From assembly GCA_029204225.1 (NCBI GenBank), contig CM055098.1, positions 14,584,533 to 14,648,532 of the forward strand: a stretch of DNA of 64,000 nt, read 5' to 3'. Below, piece after piece: positions 23,147 to 38,770 of the stretch. The stretch is from Diphasiastrum complanatum. Its lineage: Eukaryota; Streptophyta; Lycopodiopsida; Lycopodiales; Lycopodiaceae. Numbering within the stretch: the first letter of the stretch is position 1; every line of letters begins with the position of its first letter. The position numbers and the translations under genes are program-made. Below the pieces are notes generated by a model, which was given only the letters and a program-made list of their open reading frames with translations, was not told where the DNA came from and did not search any database.

Positions 23147-23440
23147 ATAGTCTTCAAGGTCTAAAGCACTCAATTTTGCATTAGAAGTTTCTTCTTCTTC
23201 AGCAAAATTTCCATCCTGCTTTTTCTTGAACTTGTTGTGCCAGCACTCCTTTGCATAATGTTCTGATTTTCCTCAAATGAAGCAGTTTCCTTTTCGAACC
23301 ACTTTCTTTCCATCTTCTGACCGATTTGATTGATTCTCCTATCTTGCTGCTTTTTCTTCTTCTTCTTCCCTTTGCCACCCTTCTTGGAACTTTGCTCTTG
23401 CTTCTTTGCCAGGAATGCATGTTCCTTAAAATCACCTAGG
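23147..23440 (-). pseudogene. Copia gag zinc-knuckle fragment, probably of the outer element
   Basis: The minus strand encodes a Lys-rich linker (GGKGKKKKKKQQD) followed, across frameshifts, by zinc-knuckle-like residues and the tail NAKLSALDLEDY typical of the gag-to-protease junction. It has the same orientation as the outer element whose RT ends at 16,999. The other edge (about 23,440) abuts an unrelated dispersed repeat. Confidence 0.65.
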
Positions 23441-23740
23441 TCGAGGTCGAATAAGGTCAAAAACTACTTCAACCATAGGTCAACTAAGAATTAAACCCTC
23501 CACTCATTTCAAACCTATATCTATTTTGCCCTCTCATCTTATTTCGACCCCAAACTATTTCAATATTGCACAAATTTTGAACTGAAATTGAAACCAATCT
23601 AAGCCATGATTTATCACTATCACAAGTTGAAAGAAACTGCTAATAGAATGAGAGATTATTGTAAGTACTTGTACACATCAAGATTAAGCATTAAATTTGC
23701 TAACTTGCTTTAGTATGCACATATATAAAACCTATAGAAA
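23441..23740 (+). repeat. Dispersed repeat segment, second copy
   Basis: Matches 1,107-1,430 in the same orientation over about 300 bases, ending near catcaagattaagcatt. Non-coding. Confidence 0.7.
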
Positions 23741-24271
23741 TAGAAAAATGAGAGTAGTGACTAAAACCTATAGAAATATATCTTGGAAAGTAGTTTTTTC
23801 TTACTCCAATAATTGTTAAAAAATAAATCATAAATTTTATGACAATATTTGTCCATGCATTTTAAATGTTTGTTTTCGAGATACCTCTCAAGATATATTT
23901 CAAGTTTAATGAAAATAATAATATAAATTTTTTATCTCTAAATAGCAAAAACATAATTGATAGATTTTTTTTCCATGGAGGATTGATCGTGTCAATTTTT
24001 GAAAAAACATAGATTTAACACATCTATGAAAAGAACATATCTTCAACACTTTGCATATAAAAATTGGAATATTTATTTTAAAACTATAATTACATTGCAC
24101 GAAACACAAATGATTTGTGAAGCTCATATAAATAAGATATCAAATTTGAAATAGTTGGCATTGTTTGTGCACACATAAGTTGGTGACTTCGATAATGGAA
24201 ACAAGTTCCTGTTTTTTTTTCCAGCTGAACACAAGAGATTTGATATAATCTCTTGCATCTTGCTCGAAAAA
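23741..24271. other. No gene seen
   Basis: Very AT-rich DNA with no supported frame. Confidence 0.45.
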
Positions 24272-25939
24272 TTACTCTTTCTTCAAACCCAAATGCATTG
24301 CAAAAGTAAGTGCTTCACCTTGTGACATTATCTTTGAATTCCAGTAAGGATAGACCAATGCAATACCGTATAATAGCTCTATTTGTTCGGCATCAAGTTT
24401 CTCGTATATGGATTGGACATTTGCTTTGTTTTGGTCTTCTGATACTGCAAGGTCTAGTGAAACACCACTTTGACATAGCGAAGATTTGTATTCCCATTGA
24501 AAGTTTTCAATTACGGGTCTCAAATAACCATAAAGAGAGTGATTCTCAGCAACATGTCATTGACCGATATGATTTTGTTTGATTTATGTTTGGACATCAG
24601 AAGTCATTTTCAATCTTTCCAAATATGTCCACACCACATCATTGAGGTAATTGTCATCATTATGTCCATCAAATGTTTCTAGGAAAATACAAATGAATGG
24701 ATTGTTCATACATGCTTTGTATGGTGAGTCATCGATTAATATTGTATTATGATTATTTAAGTTTGAACAAAAATGTTTCCAAACAAAGCACAAATGTTTG
24801 AAATCAGCAATAACAAATTTATATTTATCTGGTCTAATCATATCTTTATGTTGATAGCAATTCTCCTTGCCACATATCATAAACAATGGTATTTTGTGCC
24901 TAGCTTGATGCTCCATGAAAGAGTATATGCTCAAAATATTTTTGTAAGCCATTGTTGACTAGATTCCAACTTTAAACGATCCGATAAAAGTTTGTTAAGA
25001 AACTCCAACCTTCATGGGTGTAGCTATATCCACGTTCCTTGAAATTTGTGAATATTTCTCAAGCCGGGATGTTTGTCCCATCGTTTTAAAAGAACACCAT
25101 TTAGATCTAAGATAATATACATGTTATCATCATATTGTCTGGTCTTTTGAACATGAGAAATATATTTACAGTGATATATCAAAACATGAGTAATATCATA
25201 TTTACAAAAAGAAATCATAAAACCTATGAACCACCAAGTAACTTTTAAAAGATCATTTAAATTGTGATTTTTTTAACTTTGTGAAATTTAAGAACGTAGA
25301 GTTAAAATTATAATTCAAAGTGTTACGCATATTATAAAGGACAAGAATTCAAGTTAATACTTAAAAAAAACCAACAATAATTGAACTAACAAAATTTTAA
25401 TCTTGTAGCTCAAAAAACAAATTCATATTATCCTCCTTGTCCAATATAATGAAAATAGTGAACATAAACAATGTAATCAAAAAGAAATTTATGTTTGTCT
25501 TTTATCGTAGTTCCCACTAGCTATGTATCTACTTGTTCTTCTTGTAGTGATTGTTGTGAAATGCCCATAGGTATATTGGCCTCCACAGAAAATTCTCTAC
25601 TAGCATTAATATTTGGATCTTCACACAAAGTATCTTTTTGATATCGGAGTATCTTGGGGATTTGTCAGAATCAGCCAACACAAACAAACATGGAATTCCT
25701 TGTGCAGAAAAAATAGTTTCCATGCTAAGGATGCACCCATAACATTTGAATTCACCAGTACCCAGATCCATAATCAAAAAAATATCTTCATTTTCTTGAT
25801 TTGGTCCTACTAATTCAATATACCACATATTTTCATTAGATACGTCAACCTGCTCTGAAACTACAATGTTCATTTCAAGAAGAATTGATGAATTTGAATG
25901 CTCCAAAAGTGTAGAAGATGATTCAATGATAGTGTCCAT
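24272..25939 (-). pseudogene. CTD-phosphatase-like (NLI-interacting factor/FCP1-like) HAD gene, broken
   Basis: Four minus-strand blocks lie in order. Block 1 (25,939-25,529) is a 136-codon acidic frame with no recognised domain; an alternative frame at its end stays acidic to a stop near 25,518. Block 2 (25,218-25,024) contains YIILDLNGVLLKRWDKHPGL, the HAD motif I of FCP1-like phosphatases with Asn in place of the second Asp. Block 3 (24,952-24,584) contains KYKFVIADFKHLCFVWKHF and TILIDDSPYKACMNNP, the later HAD motifs with the acidic pair. Block 4 (24,523-24,272) is a helical tail. Stops and frame changes separate blocks 2 and 3 within what should be one domain. Intact enzymes dephosphorylate Ser in proteins such as RNA polymerase II. 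This may be a pseudogene, or a gene with introns I could not place. Confidence 0.6.
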
Positions 25940-26088
25940 GTCTGCAAAACAAGAATCTAGTTGCTAAAGTAGAAATACATATCAACATATTTGTGAGCGA
26001 GACACGTTAAACGAAAAAAGTATAAAATCTTAGATTTTGAGAAACAAGAGCATAAAATCTACAATGACGAGTTTAAATATTTAACTAT

Positions 26089-26238
<150 letters not shown>

Positions 26239-26778
26239 TACTCTTCTTATCATTCAAGAATCTTGATGAACAATGTTTGTCAAAATATGTGCTGGAGCTC
26301 TGGGCATTCAACTAGCCCAATGGCACTTGAAGTGAGATACTACAATAAGATCTCGTAAATGACTTGACTAGGTGTTTAACTCAATGAATGAAGGGCTAAT
26401 TAGATGTCTGTTTCAATTATTGGCTACATGTGCATTTTTGAAATAAAGATGTTTAGTCTTTTTCTCATGCATGAATGTTGATGAAGCATATGTTCGTCAA
26501 ACATATGCTTGAGTTCTAGACTTTCTACCATTCCATTGATAATATACTTACTAAATCAAAATGGAGTTTCAATGTCTTGGCTTTCAACAAATGCAGTTCA
26601 TCAAGAAGTTTGCTATAGCTCATGGGATCTTCTAAAACAGCTTTTTGAAGTCAATACCTATAGGACCTATTCCTGCAATTGTTGTATGATTGTCTAGTGT
26701 TTTTAAAAAAAAAAACAACTGTTTAAATTGATCAATTAAAAAAGATATTCTTAGCTTTTGAATGTGTGCGTGTGTGTG

Positions 26779-26880
<102 letters not shown>

Positions 26881-27716
26881 TCTTTCTCTCATTTATGAAT
26901 CTTGGTGATTAAGCTCTAGGTTGTTTTTTTAAACCATTTAAAGAAAATTTGCTAATCATAAAGGAGTCTCATTATCTTGAATTTTGACAAACATTGTTTG
27001 TCATGAATCTGACCTCAAAATCCCTCCAAACAGCCTCCTAAATACCTACAACAAGTATAGCTAAACAGGGTAGGATTTGTTAAGAAAATCCTCTCATATG
27101 TACCTAGGCCAGTTGTGTAGTTTGATGTTGTTTAATTCAAAAGCAATAGGCAAATTAAACCACCTTAACTCTTTAAGAATGACTTTTATTGATTTCTAGA
27201 CGTCTAGATGTGATCTCCTAACCCTTTGCAAGACTATGTATGGAGTTTGTGAGATTTACTTGATGAATACATATAATTGTTAAGTTTGTGAAAGGTATGT
27301 CGATCATCCATGGATTCATGCTTGCATGAAAGACTAATTGCATGTCCCCTTCAATTATTGGGATTTATATATCTATCTTTATAATAATATCTTTAGTCTT
27401 TTTCTGCTACACAAATCTTGACGAACATTGTTCATCAAACCTATGTTTGAGTTATTGGCTTCTCAATAGCCCATGGAAAGTGTTTTTTAGTAATCAAATT
27501 GGAGTTTCGCTTGTCTTGACTTTCAACAAACGCGGTTCATCAAGAACCATGCTTAAACTCAAGACTTCATGAGGCAACCTTTGAAAGTCAATAATTATAT
27601 CAAGTGTACTCGCAATCGTTGTCTAATCTGTTAAAAAAAGTCTCCCATGTATCTTCAAGCCAAATGATAAATAGAATATATAGTAAAAACATTCTTAAAT
27701 TTTGACATTGTGACAT

Positions 27717-27854
<138 letters not shown>

Positions 27855-28640
27855 TTTCTCTCATCCATGAATCTTGACGAACAATGTTCGTCAGGTCCTG
27901 TGCTTAAGCTCTAAGGTTTCTACTAACACATTTAAAATATAATCCATAAGTCATAAAAGAGTTTTGTTATCTTTAATTTTGGAAAACGTTCTTTGTCAAG
28001 ATATGTGTTTGAACTTAAAACCCCTTCTAGAATATCTACAACAAATGTATCTAAATCAAAAGTATACGATTTGCTAAAAAAAGGCTCTCAAATATGCCCA
28101 AGTTAGTTGTGTAGTTTTAACGTTCAGAGAAAAACATTCCTGACTTCCGACTAATTGAGAGAGATATTTGGTCTATCTCTCATTCATAATTGTTGACGAA
28201 AAATGTTTGTCAAGACCTATGCTTCAGTAGTAGGATTTCTAGTAGCCAATTAGAAGTGTACTTGCTAGATTACAAAGGAGCTTATCATCGTTAATTTAAA
28301 CTAAAATTTGTTGTCAAGAAAATTTGTTGAAAATGTATTTTAGTCTTTCTTTCATTAATGTCATTGTTCGTCAAGATCTGTGCTTAGGCTCTAGGTAATT
28401 AAAAAATACACCTGAAGGAGTTTTGTTACAAGTTTGGCAACAATGTTCATTAATAACTATGCCAATATACACCTACTCTACCTATGTGAAGTGTATGGAA
28501 AGAGTTTGTGAAGAATAATATCTTATATATGCACAAATCAAGTGTTGAATCCAATTGGTAAGAGGAACATCTTACATTGTAAACTCTTGAAACGATGTTT
28601 TTCAAGATCTGATCATGACATATACGAAGTCTGTGAGAGT

Positions 28641-29114
28641 GCATTTATTAGCATATTTGGTAGTGTGTGAGAGATGTCATCTTCATCATCTCTAATAACA
28701 ATAAATAGGAATATGACAAAAGTTTCTCTATTATTGCTAAATAGTTCCAATTCTATACATAATCTATAAACCAGATGATGACATAGAAAAAAAAAATTCC
28801 TATAGAGCATTCTTTCTATAATTGGATTACAATTGTATTTGAAATTTTATACAAAAGTAGGGCATTCTTTTCGTCAAAATTTTAATAAAATTTTGTGCCA
28901 TACTCACCTACATCAATATTTAACCAGACATTGTGTAGTAGGGCCATATATTTCAAAACAAGCTAATTTTGACAGGATACATGGATATGATCAAGACCAC
29001 TAGATGTTGAAAAATCAGTAGAGTAAAGACCAACACCACAAACTAATTTGATTTTCCAACAACAATGATTCATCGAAATGCGTTCCAAACAAAGCAACAC
29101 GTTTGAAGTGTGCA
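28641..29114. other. No gene seen
   Basis: AT-rich DNA between the repeat array and the next microsatellite. Confidence 0.45.
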
Positions 29115-31450
<2,336 letters not shown>

Positions 31451-31650
31451 GGCGTTCTTCCTGTGGCAATCACCAGTGAGCAGCAACCAGTAAAAAGAGT
31501 TCTTGTTCATCCTGTGGCAACCACCAGTGAGCAGCAACCAGTAAACAGAGTTCTTGTTCTTCCTGTGGCAACCACCAGCGAGTAGCAACTAGTAAATAGA
31601 ATTCTTGTTCTTCCTGTGGCAACCACCAGCAAATATCAACCAGTAAACAA
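31451..31650 (-). repeat. 51-bp tandem repeat, about 3.7 units
   Basis: Units start at 31,465, 31,516, 31,567 and 31,618 (ggcaaccaccag...ttcttcctgt), exactly 51 bases apart with a few substitutions. Because 51 is a multiple of three, the minus strand is open through all units and would encode a 17-residue repeat (WWLPQEEQELCLLVAAH). I see no reason beyond that to call it a gene. Confidence 0.85.
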
Positions 31651-32716
31651 CTAGCCTTCTTAACAAAAAGAGATTTGAAGCCACGTTCTTGGTAGAAAGG
31701 GAGATGAGCAATGTTCAAATGAGAAACGAGGCAGCTAGCGAACAAGAAGGGGGTGCGTGGGGAGGAAGGGGCGTGCATGGCTCGGAAGGCGGTGGCATTA
31801 ACTACCATCTGCACCCCCACTGTTTTTTTCCATTTTTAGAGAGAGAGAGAGAAAGGGAAGTGGGGGCTTGGCCCCTTGGGCATGGGCATTTTAATTTTTC
31901 TTGTATTCTTTAGAAAGGCCAACTAGTATTCGACTTAAATGTGGAAATACAAATTCACATCCTCATTATTTTTTCCATTTGACATGTCGTGCGTGCCCCA
32001 TGCACCTGCCGGATCTAACGTTATATTGTCGGCGACTTAACTAAGTGGCATAGTTGCCAGGGAATGGGAACGTAATGGGAATGTGACCCCTGTGAACGGG
32101 ACCGTTTTTGAGAATTTGGGATTGTGGAAATGCCAAAATCGGCATAGCATAGGAATGAAGCCGATGTTATTCCTCAAAAAAGGGTATTTTACCAAGTAGT
32201 CGCCCTCCATCATAATCACAGTACGGATTATGCTCGACATTATTTCTCATTTATTGTTATTTTTGGGAAGTCTTGCATTACCTTGAAAACCTATATGGTC
32301 CTTTGGCAAAACAGAATCATCATGCATGGTGGACAGCATATAGAAGGTACTTGAAATGTGATGCATCCTATTTTCATCGCAAGTTCCATTTCAATTTCAT
32401 TTTAGAAAACTCGCACTGGAAAGTAAATCTACGGTTAACCCATACCCAAGAGCTTCGATGTACAGAAGTTTGATTTATTGAGGTGCCTACAACACTCTCC
32501 ACCTGTTGCTAAGACAGCCTGATCATAAATGATAAGGGTTACTGCAATCCTAGCTTTAAAGTTGAAGTCAAAATCCTGATCATGCTTATGGTCATGGTTA
32601 GGGTATCATTGTGATCTTCATTATTGTAGATTCGTATAACTATACATAATTCTAAACAAAAAGTCTAACTTTTTTGTCGTGATGAAGTAGTTGGAACAAA
32701 GGAGATACTATTCAAC

Positions 32717-32758
<42 letters not shown>

Positions 32759-34269
32759 GGTCCCATGGGACTAGTTCCATGGGACCTAAGGGTACTGTTG
32801 TTTATGTTATTTCAATACCCATCGGCTTAGCTTAGCATCATCTCATATATTTTGTTATTGTGCTTCTAGCAAAGCTTCTTTGTGTCTGTGCCATAAACGT
32901 TAATGTGAACTGCTTGTAATATTTTTTTGTCATTTATATTGATGGGAGGATCTTTTTTGTCTTTGTAGAATAATTCAGATATGATGCCTATAATAGAGGA
33001 GATGGTAGAGATTTCATAGGCCTATTCATTCAATTGCCCACTTGCTTCATCCACAATGGTTGTCGCAATGCCATAAGGTTGATGAGAGGCTGCAGACTGA
33101 TAGTGGTTCACTTGTGTGAATGATGTACTTGTAGCACACTAGTTGAGTCTTTAATTGTAGAGAGAGTGTGTGTGTGTCTGTGTGTCTGCCATATCGCATG
33201 TAGATGGGCATTATTGACAAAGGCTAGCACGACTATTTAGTGTCTATTTGTGAGAGGAACTAGAACACATGGGCTCTCATCCACATGAAGAAACAGAACA
33301 AGCTGATTGTGCAGTAGTGTGAGCAATTGGTGTTTTGTAATAGTGCTAGGTTGGTTCATAGCTCAAAGATATATGTGTTTCCCTAGAGGTTACAGTGGAT
33401 GAGTGTGTCCTTGGTCAATATGAGCCTAGTGATACAACACCTCCAACACCTCATGATCATTAATAGTATGATCAAAAGGTGCACATTTCACACCAAAAAT
33501 AATGATATTTTGTTGAGAAACGAGGAAGAAATCATTTGCGAAGCAAAAATCACCATACTTGTGGAGGAGGTTGTGACATATTCACATGTCCAAGTGAGTT
33601 TAGAGTGTAACATTCAAAAGGGTCTTCCTCAATACACAAGCACGTGTGAGCACACAGGACCACATAATCAACCTTTAACCAAGATCAACGGTGGAAGAAA
33701 GCACCCAAAATCTAATGGCCATAACTCAATGGGGCAGATTTTCCAAATATGAAGAATGAAATTTGAAACTTCATTAAAAAATTTCAAGCTAAAATGTATT
33801 GAAAGGGCTCGAATGGTCCAAATCTGCTTTGAAGTGAATTTGTTTCAAATTATGGAAGCCAATCCAAATGCTCTCTTTTCTAACTTGTCCCTCTATTTGG
33901 CATAACTACTGGTAAGACATTCAAAATGAAACATTCATGAGTGCCATGATAGTCCTACATACGACATTCTGAAATGGAATACATCTAAGTTAGTGATTTG
34001 GCACTTTTCCTAGCCACGTATATTGTGAGATGTTTGTCAAGTAACAAGGTAGAGAGGGTAAAGCCCTCCCAATTTATGACATTTGTCAGGGATTGCCCAT
34101 GGTCATTGGGAGATATCTTTGTGGATATCGAGGACTTAGAATGCGATGGATTCAATCTAGGTAGTGGTTGACATATTCACCAAGATTTGCCACTACTAGA
34201 GTATTTAGATACTGATAAAAAACATGTGTCCATACGGATGAGCACAATTGAGCTCAATTATTATTTTAG
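31651..34269. other. No gene seen; AT microsatellite and hairpin inside
   Basis: Contains a small GA run (31,839-31,853), an (AT)17 run and a perfect hairpin at 32.7 kb listed separately. A 117-codon plus frame at 33,399-33,752 has no recognisable domain and I do not call it. Confidence 0.45.
32720..32786. repeat. (AT)n run followed by a perfect 10-bp hairpin
   Basis: (AT)17 at 32,720-32,753 is followed six bases later by GGTCCCATGG (32,759-32,768), an 8-base loop and CCATGGGACC (32,777-32,786). The layout resembles the terminal structure of some small DNA transposons, but no partner end was found. Confidence 0.75.
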
Positions 34270-35095
34270 TCGATAAGTCTATTGAACCACAGCAGGTGAC
34301 CATAGGTTTGTGAGCCTGATATAAACCAAACAGATCCAATCCTACTCATTTCTGACCTCATTTGGACCAGAACAATCTTCAAGCTAGAAATGATGCAATT
34401 TTTGTTCTGGCCGGTGGAAAACACTAAGAGCAACCTATAGGAACAGACCAGACATGGAATGGGTAAGTCAAGAGCCAGAACCTCCATTTGAAGTGACCGG
34501 ACGCAGAAGGGCTTCAAGAATCAAGGTAAGGGTCGGTTCTTAAAACCAATAAAATTCGGTGGATATGGTTCGGAATTACAAACAGGGGATGGCCACAGAT
34601 TTGTGAACCCAACACCGAACAAACATATTCGATCATGTTCAAGCACCAAAACAATCTTTGTGTCAAAAATAGTGCCTAAAATAGGGACTGCACTAGTTTT
34701 GGAGTTCTCTGTCCATCGATCTGGTCCCCCTAACAATGTCGCCTTGCTTTCTGTTTTGTCCACTGGTCAACGACGAGAAGAATCTGTGGGAACAAATTGG
34801 ACTAACCTTTGGAAAAGGGCCTCAAGGAAGGGGGTAGGTTCTTGGAACCAATCGAATTCGGTGAATACAGTCCAGATTCACGAACAGGAAGTGGCCACAT
34901 GTTCGTGAGCCTAATATGGACCAAACAGTATCCACTCCTACTTAAATTCGATGTGGGTAATGCCGAGAAGAACCTATGAGAACATACCAAACGTGAAACT
35001 GGTACTTTCTCAGTTCGGAACCTCCATTTGAAGTGACATCCCGAAAAGGGCTTCAGGATAGGGATAAGGGTAGGTACTCGGAACGAAGCCCAAGA
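34270..35095 (+). repeat. Tandem repeat, about three units of 230-310 bp
   Basis: Anchor phrases recur in order. A cagg...gaccata/ggccaca...gtgagcc block begins near 34,294, 34,585 and 34,887. An agggcttcaagaatc-type block is near 34,508, 34,817 and 35,048. The phrase acctccatttgaagtgac occurs at about 34,479 and 35,023. Units differ by substitutions and indels. Shadow frames on both strands follow the repeat; none has a known domain. Confidence 0.65.
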
Positions 35096-36958
35096 ATTCC
35101 TCTTTTTCTCACAGTTAGGGTATCTACTTGGAAAACCCTTGACTTCTCTCCATTGAAGATAGTTTTTAGTGTTGTAAAAGCACAAGGTTGGGTGCCTTGG
35201 TGCTAGGAAAATATCTTCTAGTGGCCGTGGACAGCCATGGAGGAAGCAAAGCACTGGATGGATTGTCAGTTGGGCGACCATAGCTATGGAGGAAGAAGCT
35301 TGAAAGCTTATGAAGAGAAGAGAGAAGGAAAGGCCACGGGAGGGTCATGCGTGCCCATCGGAAGGAGTACATAGCTTACTAAAGGGGCTTACGGCTGCAA
35401 GAGCTCATTTTGGGGCTCAAATTCGATTTAAATTGTTGGATTAGCCTTTGCGAGAATCTACGATGTAGATCGTAAGGAGTATGGGCCGTAGAATTGTGAT
35501 CCACCATTGGATTACCATTGAAAGGACTCAAAGTCCAGTGAAGGGCAAAGTGGCCATACTCTTCAGTAAAAATCTTCAAAAGAAAGTTCAAATTGGACCC
35601 AAAGTGCCATAAGGGCAATTCTTCATTAAAAATCTTCAAAATGAAGAAACAGTTCATTTTGCAAGGCAAAAATGGTATTGGGGCTAACTATAGCTAGAGG
35701 GCACCTTTTTTGGCCATCGTTGGGCCAAAATGGCCCCTGAAACTGGCTTCTCAGAGCCAACAGACAAAGCGACGTCACAAAGTAGGGAAAAAGGTGTTTT
35801 AGAAAGTTTTTGTCACAATTCTATCGAGCGAAGTGCAAGTGAGCTAGTGATGGGCTACGTTCGCTATTTGAGTACCGTAGGGCCAAATTTAGAGAAGTTT
35901 TTGGCTGGTGAAACCTGCTATAGGGTACGGTACAATGATGCATTATCACTTCAGAATCATTATTACCTACTTCTAACAGGGTAACATGGTGTTTGGAAGC
36001 GGTAAATGCGGTATGGGGGCGAATGGTAGCGAAATTGTGTCGGAGGGCAACACCATGATGGGTGTTTTGCTAGTGAACCACTGCAGGGGACACTGATGCA
36101 AGGATTCATGGTGTGCTCATTTGGGAGTACATGTTGGCATTACAACAAGGGGCCAGTCATTGGCATTGGCATCGATGGAGAGGCATCTACCATCACGGGC
36201 GTGGATAAGCTACCTATAGCTTTCATGTAGTTGGCTATATTTGCAAGAGTCTAGGCTTGGCACAGGTGTTGGAATTTCCATGGTGAAAATTCTCAGTTGG
36301 TGAGATCAGAGATAAGCCTAGAGGAAGTCACTCAGAGCCATATACCTCAGTACAATCAGGGAGAAAATGGTCTCAGGATCCCACGAGTGGCAACTCAGGG
36401 ATAGGTTTGCATTGGCATGGTGTCGGGTGGCACATAGCCAGGGAGAGCAAGCAGATGCTAGGAGCCAGGTGGAGCAGGTGATGCTTTGGAGTTCAGCTTG
36501 TCTAGTAGGATGGTGACCAAGATCAGAGACATCAGGTGAGCATAGTATGTGGATGACGAGTCCATTGGGGTGGCACTGAGGGAGAGACTACAGTTGCTCA
36601 GGTACGACATGACATTTGATGTATGGATGATGATCTTCAGCTGGTGCACCATGTGGTGACCTAGGGACAGATCAAGCCCACTTGGAGGTAGGTGGCATGG
36701 AGTGCACCTGGGGTGGTACATATCCTGAGGGCATGGAGTGCATTACGGGGTGATGTGGATACATCATGCCCAAGTTGTGAGCCGACAAGGATGGAGATGG
36801 TTGCTCAACTGATACTTTGGTGAGTGATCAGGTGAGCTGCATGGTTATATGCACAGTAATCTCCAGGTTGGCGTCACATGTTTGTTATCCATCATTATTT
36901 GATAAGCAAGATGTAGTTTATTGGTTAAATCCAGTTGGAGTCTAGTTGCACTATAGGT
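35096..36958. other. No gene seen
   Basis: A plus frame at 35,730-35,984 and a minus frame at 36,458-36,721 have no recognisable domain. 36,000-36,800 is G-rich compared with its surroundings, which may mark a separate old insertion. Confidence 0.4.
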
Positions 36959-37136
36959 GACTTATTTTGCTTCGAACATGGACACAGATCATGCTACACA
37001 GTAACACAGATAGAAAACACTCTCCACACCAAGCTCACGTAGCAACTGCATTTCTCGAAATGAAAATACACTGTACATATAGTTCTTCACTCAAGCAACC
37101 CATGCATGACCTAGGTTGTCGTTGACGAGATGCGTG
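36959..37136 (-). repeat. Partial LTR of the nested-copia family
   Basis: About 175 bases from acttattttgc to gatgcgtg match the inner 170 bases of the LTR at 17,000 in the same orientation, with moderate divergence. It breaks off exactly where the next LTR fragment starts. Confidence 0.75.
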
Positions 37137-37369
37137 AAAAATCAGCTTCTACTCAATGCAAGAGATGCAAACTCAATAAAAACTTGATCAAACATCAAAT
37201 ATATGATAAAATAAAGTTGCTATATGTACAATAACAATATCCTACTATATTTCCCATGTGTGGATCCAAACATAGCAATATATGAGCATTCTACAGACAA
37301 GACTGCAAGATATCATCAAGATAGTGCACCAATGGATAGATGAACCCAAGAGAACTCATGTATAAGCAT
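37137..37369 (-). repeat. Copia LTR fragment, inverted copy of 5,421-5,657
   Basis: The reverse complement matches 5,421-5,657 closely over the whole length. It is fused on one side to a different LTR (37,136) and on the other to a TG/GA microsatellite. Confidence 0.8.
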
Positions 37370-37373
37370 AAAA

Positions 37374-38455
<1,082 letters not shown>

Positions 38456-38770
38456 ATGTCATGGACATCCAAATTCACCTATTGCTTTATCTTGTTGATG
38501 AGGTGGAGCTAGGGGGGCCCTGTGAGTGCAACATGAATGTTTTTTTTGGAGTGCTTTATGAAAGTCCAAAAAGATTTTATTCTCCAAAAAGCATGTGTAG
38601 AAGGTAGTATGGCGGAAGTTTGGATGGCACAAGAATCTTTGTTTTACATTACAAAGTACTTGACACAACCAAATCCAGGGGCTCCAAGACTGTGGCATGA
38701 TAGTGATGAGGAGAGCAACAAACAAGAGAGCATTCCACAAGGAAAGGAATGCGTGCTAGATTTTCCGAGT
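38456..38770 (+). pseudogene. CACTA (En/Spm) transposase fragment, DUF4218-like
   Basis: The plus strand first reads DIQIHLLLYLVDEVELGGP, then after a frameshift in a T-run near 38,545 continues FMKVQKDFILQKACVEGSMA, then MAQESLFYITKYLT and PRLWHDSDE. This order (HLL-x-LV-E-V-x-x-GP, K-FI-x-x-KA-x-EGSMAE, then the E-S/F-x-x-YL block) is the DUF4218 region next to TNP2 transposases of plant CACTA elements. Only this portion is present, the frame is broken, and no CACTA terminal repeats were seen. Confidence 0.75.

Noticed and set aside
33399-33752. 117-codon plus-strand frame
   Set aside because: Composition and sequence resemble translated AT-rich intergenic DNA; no motif recognised.
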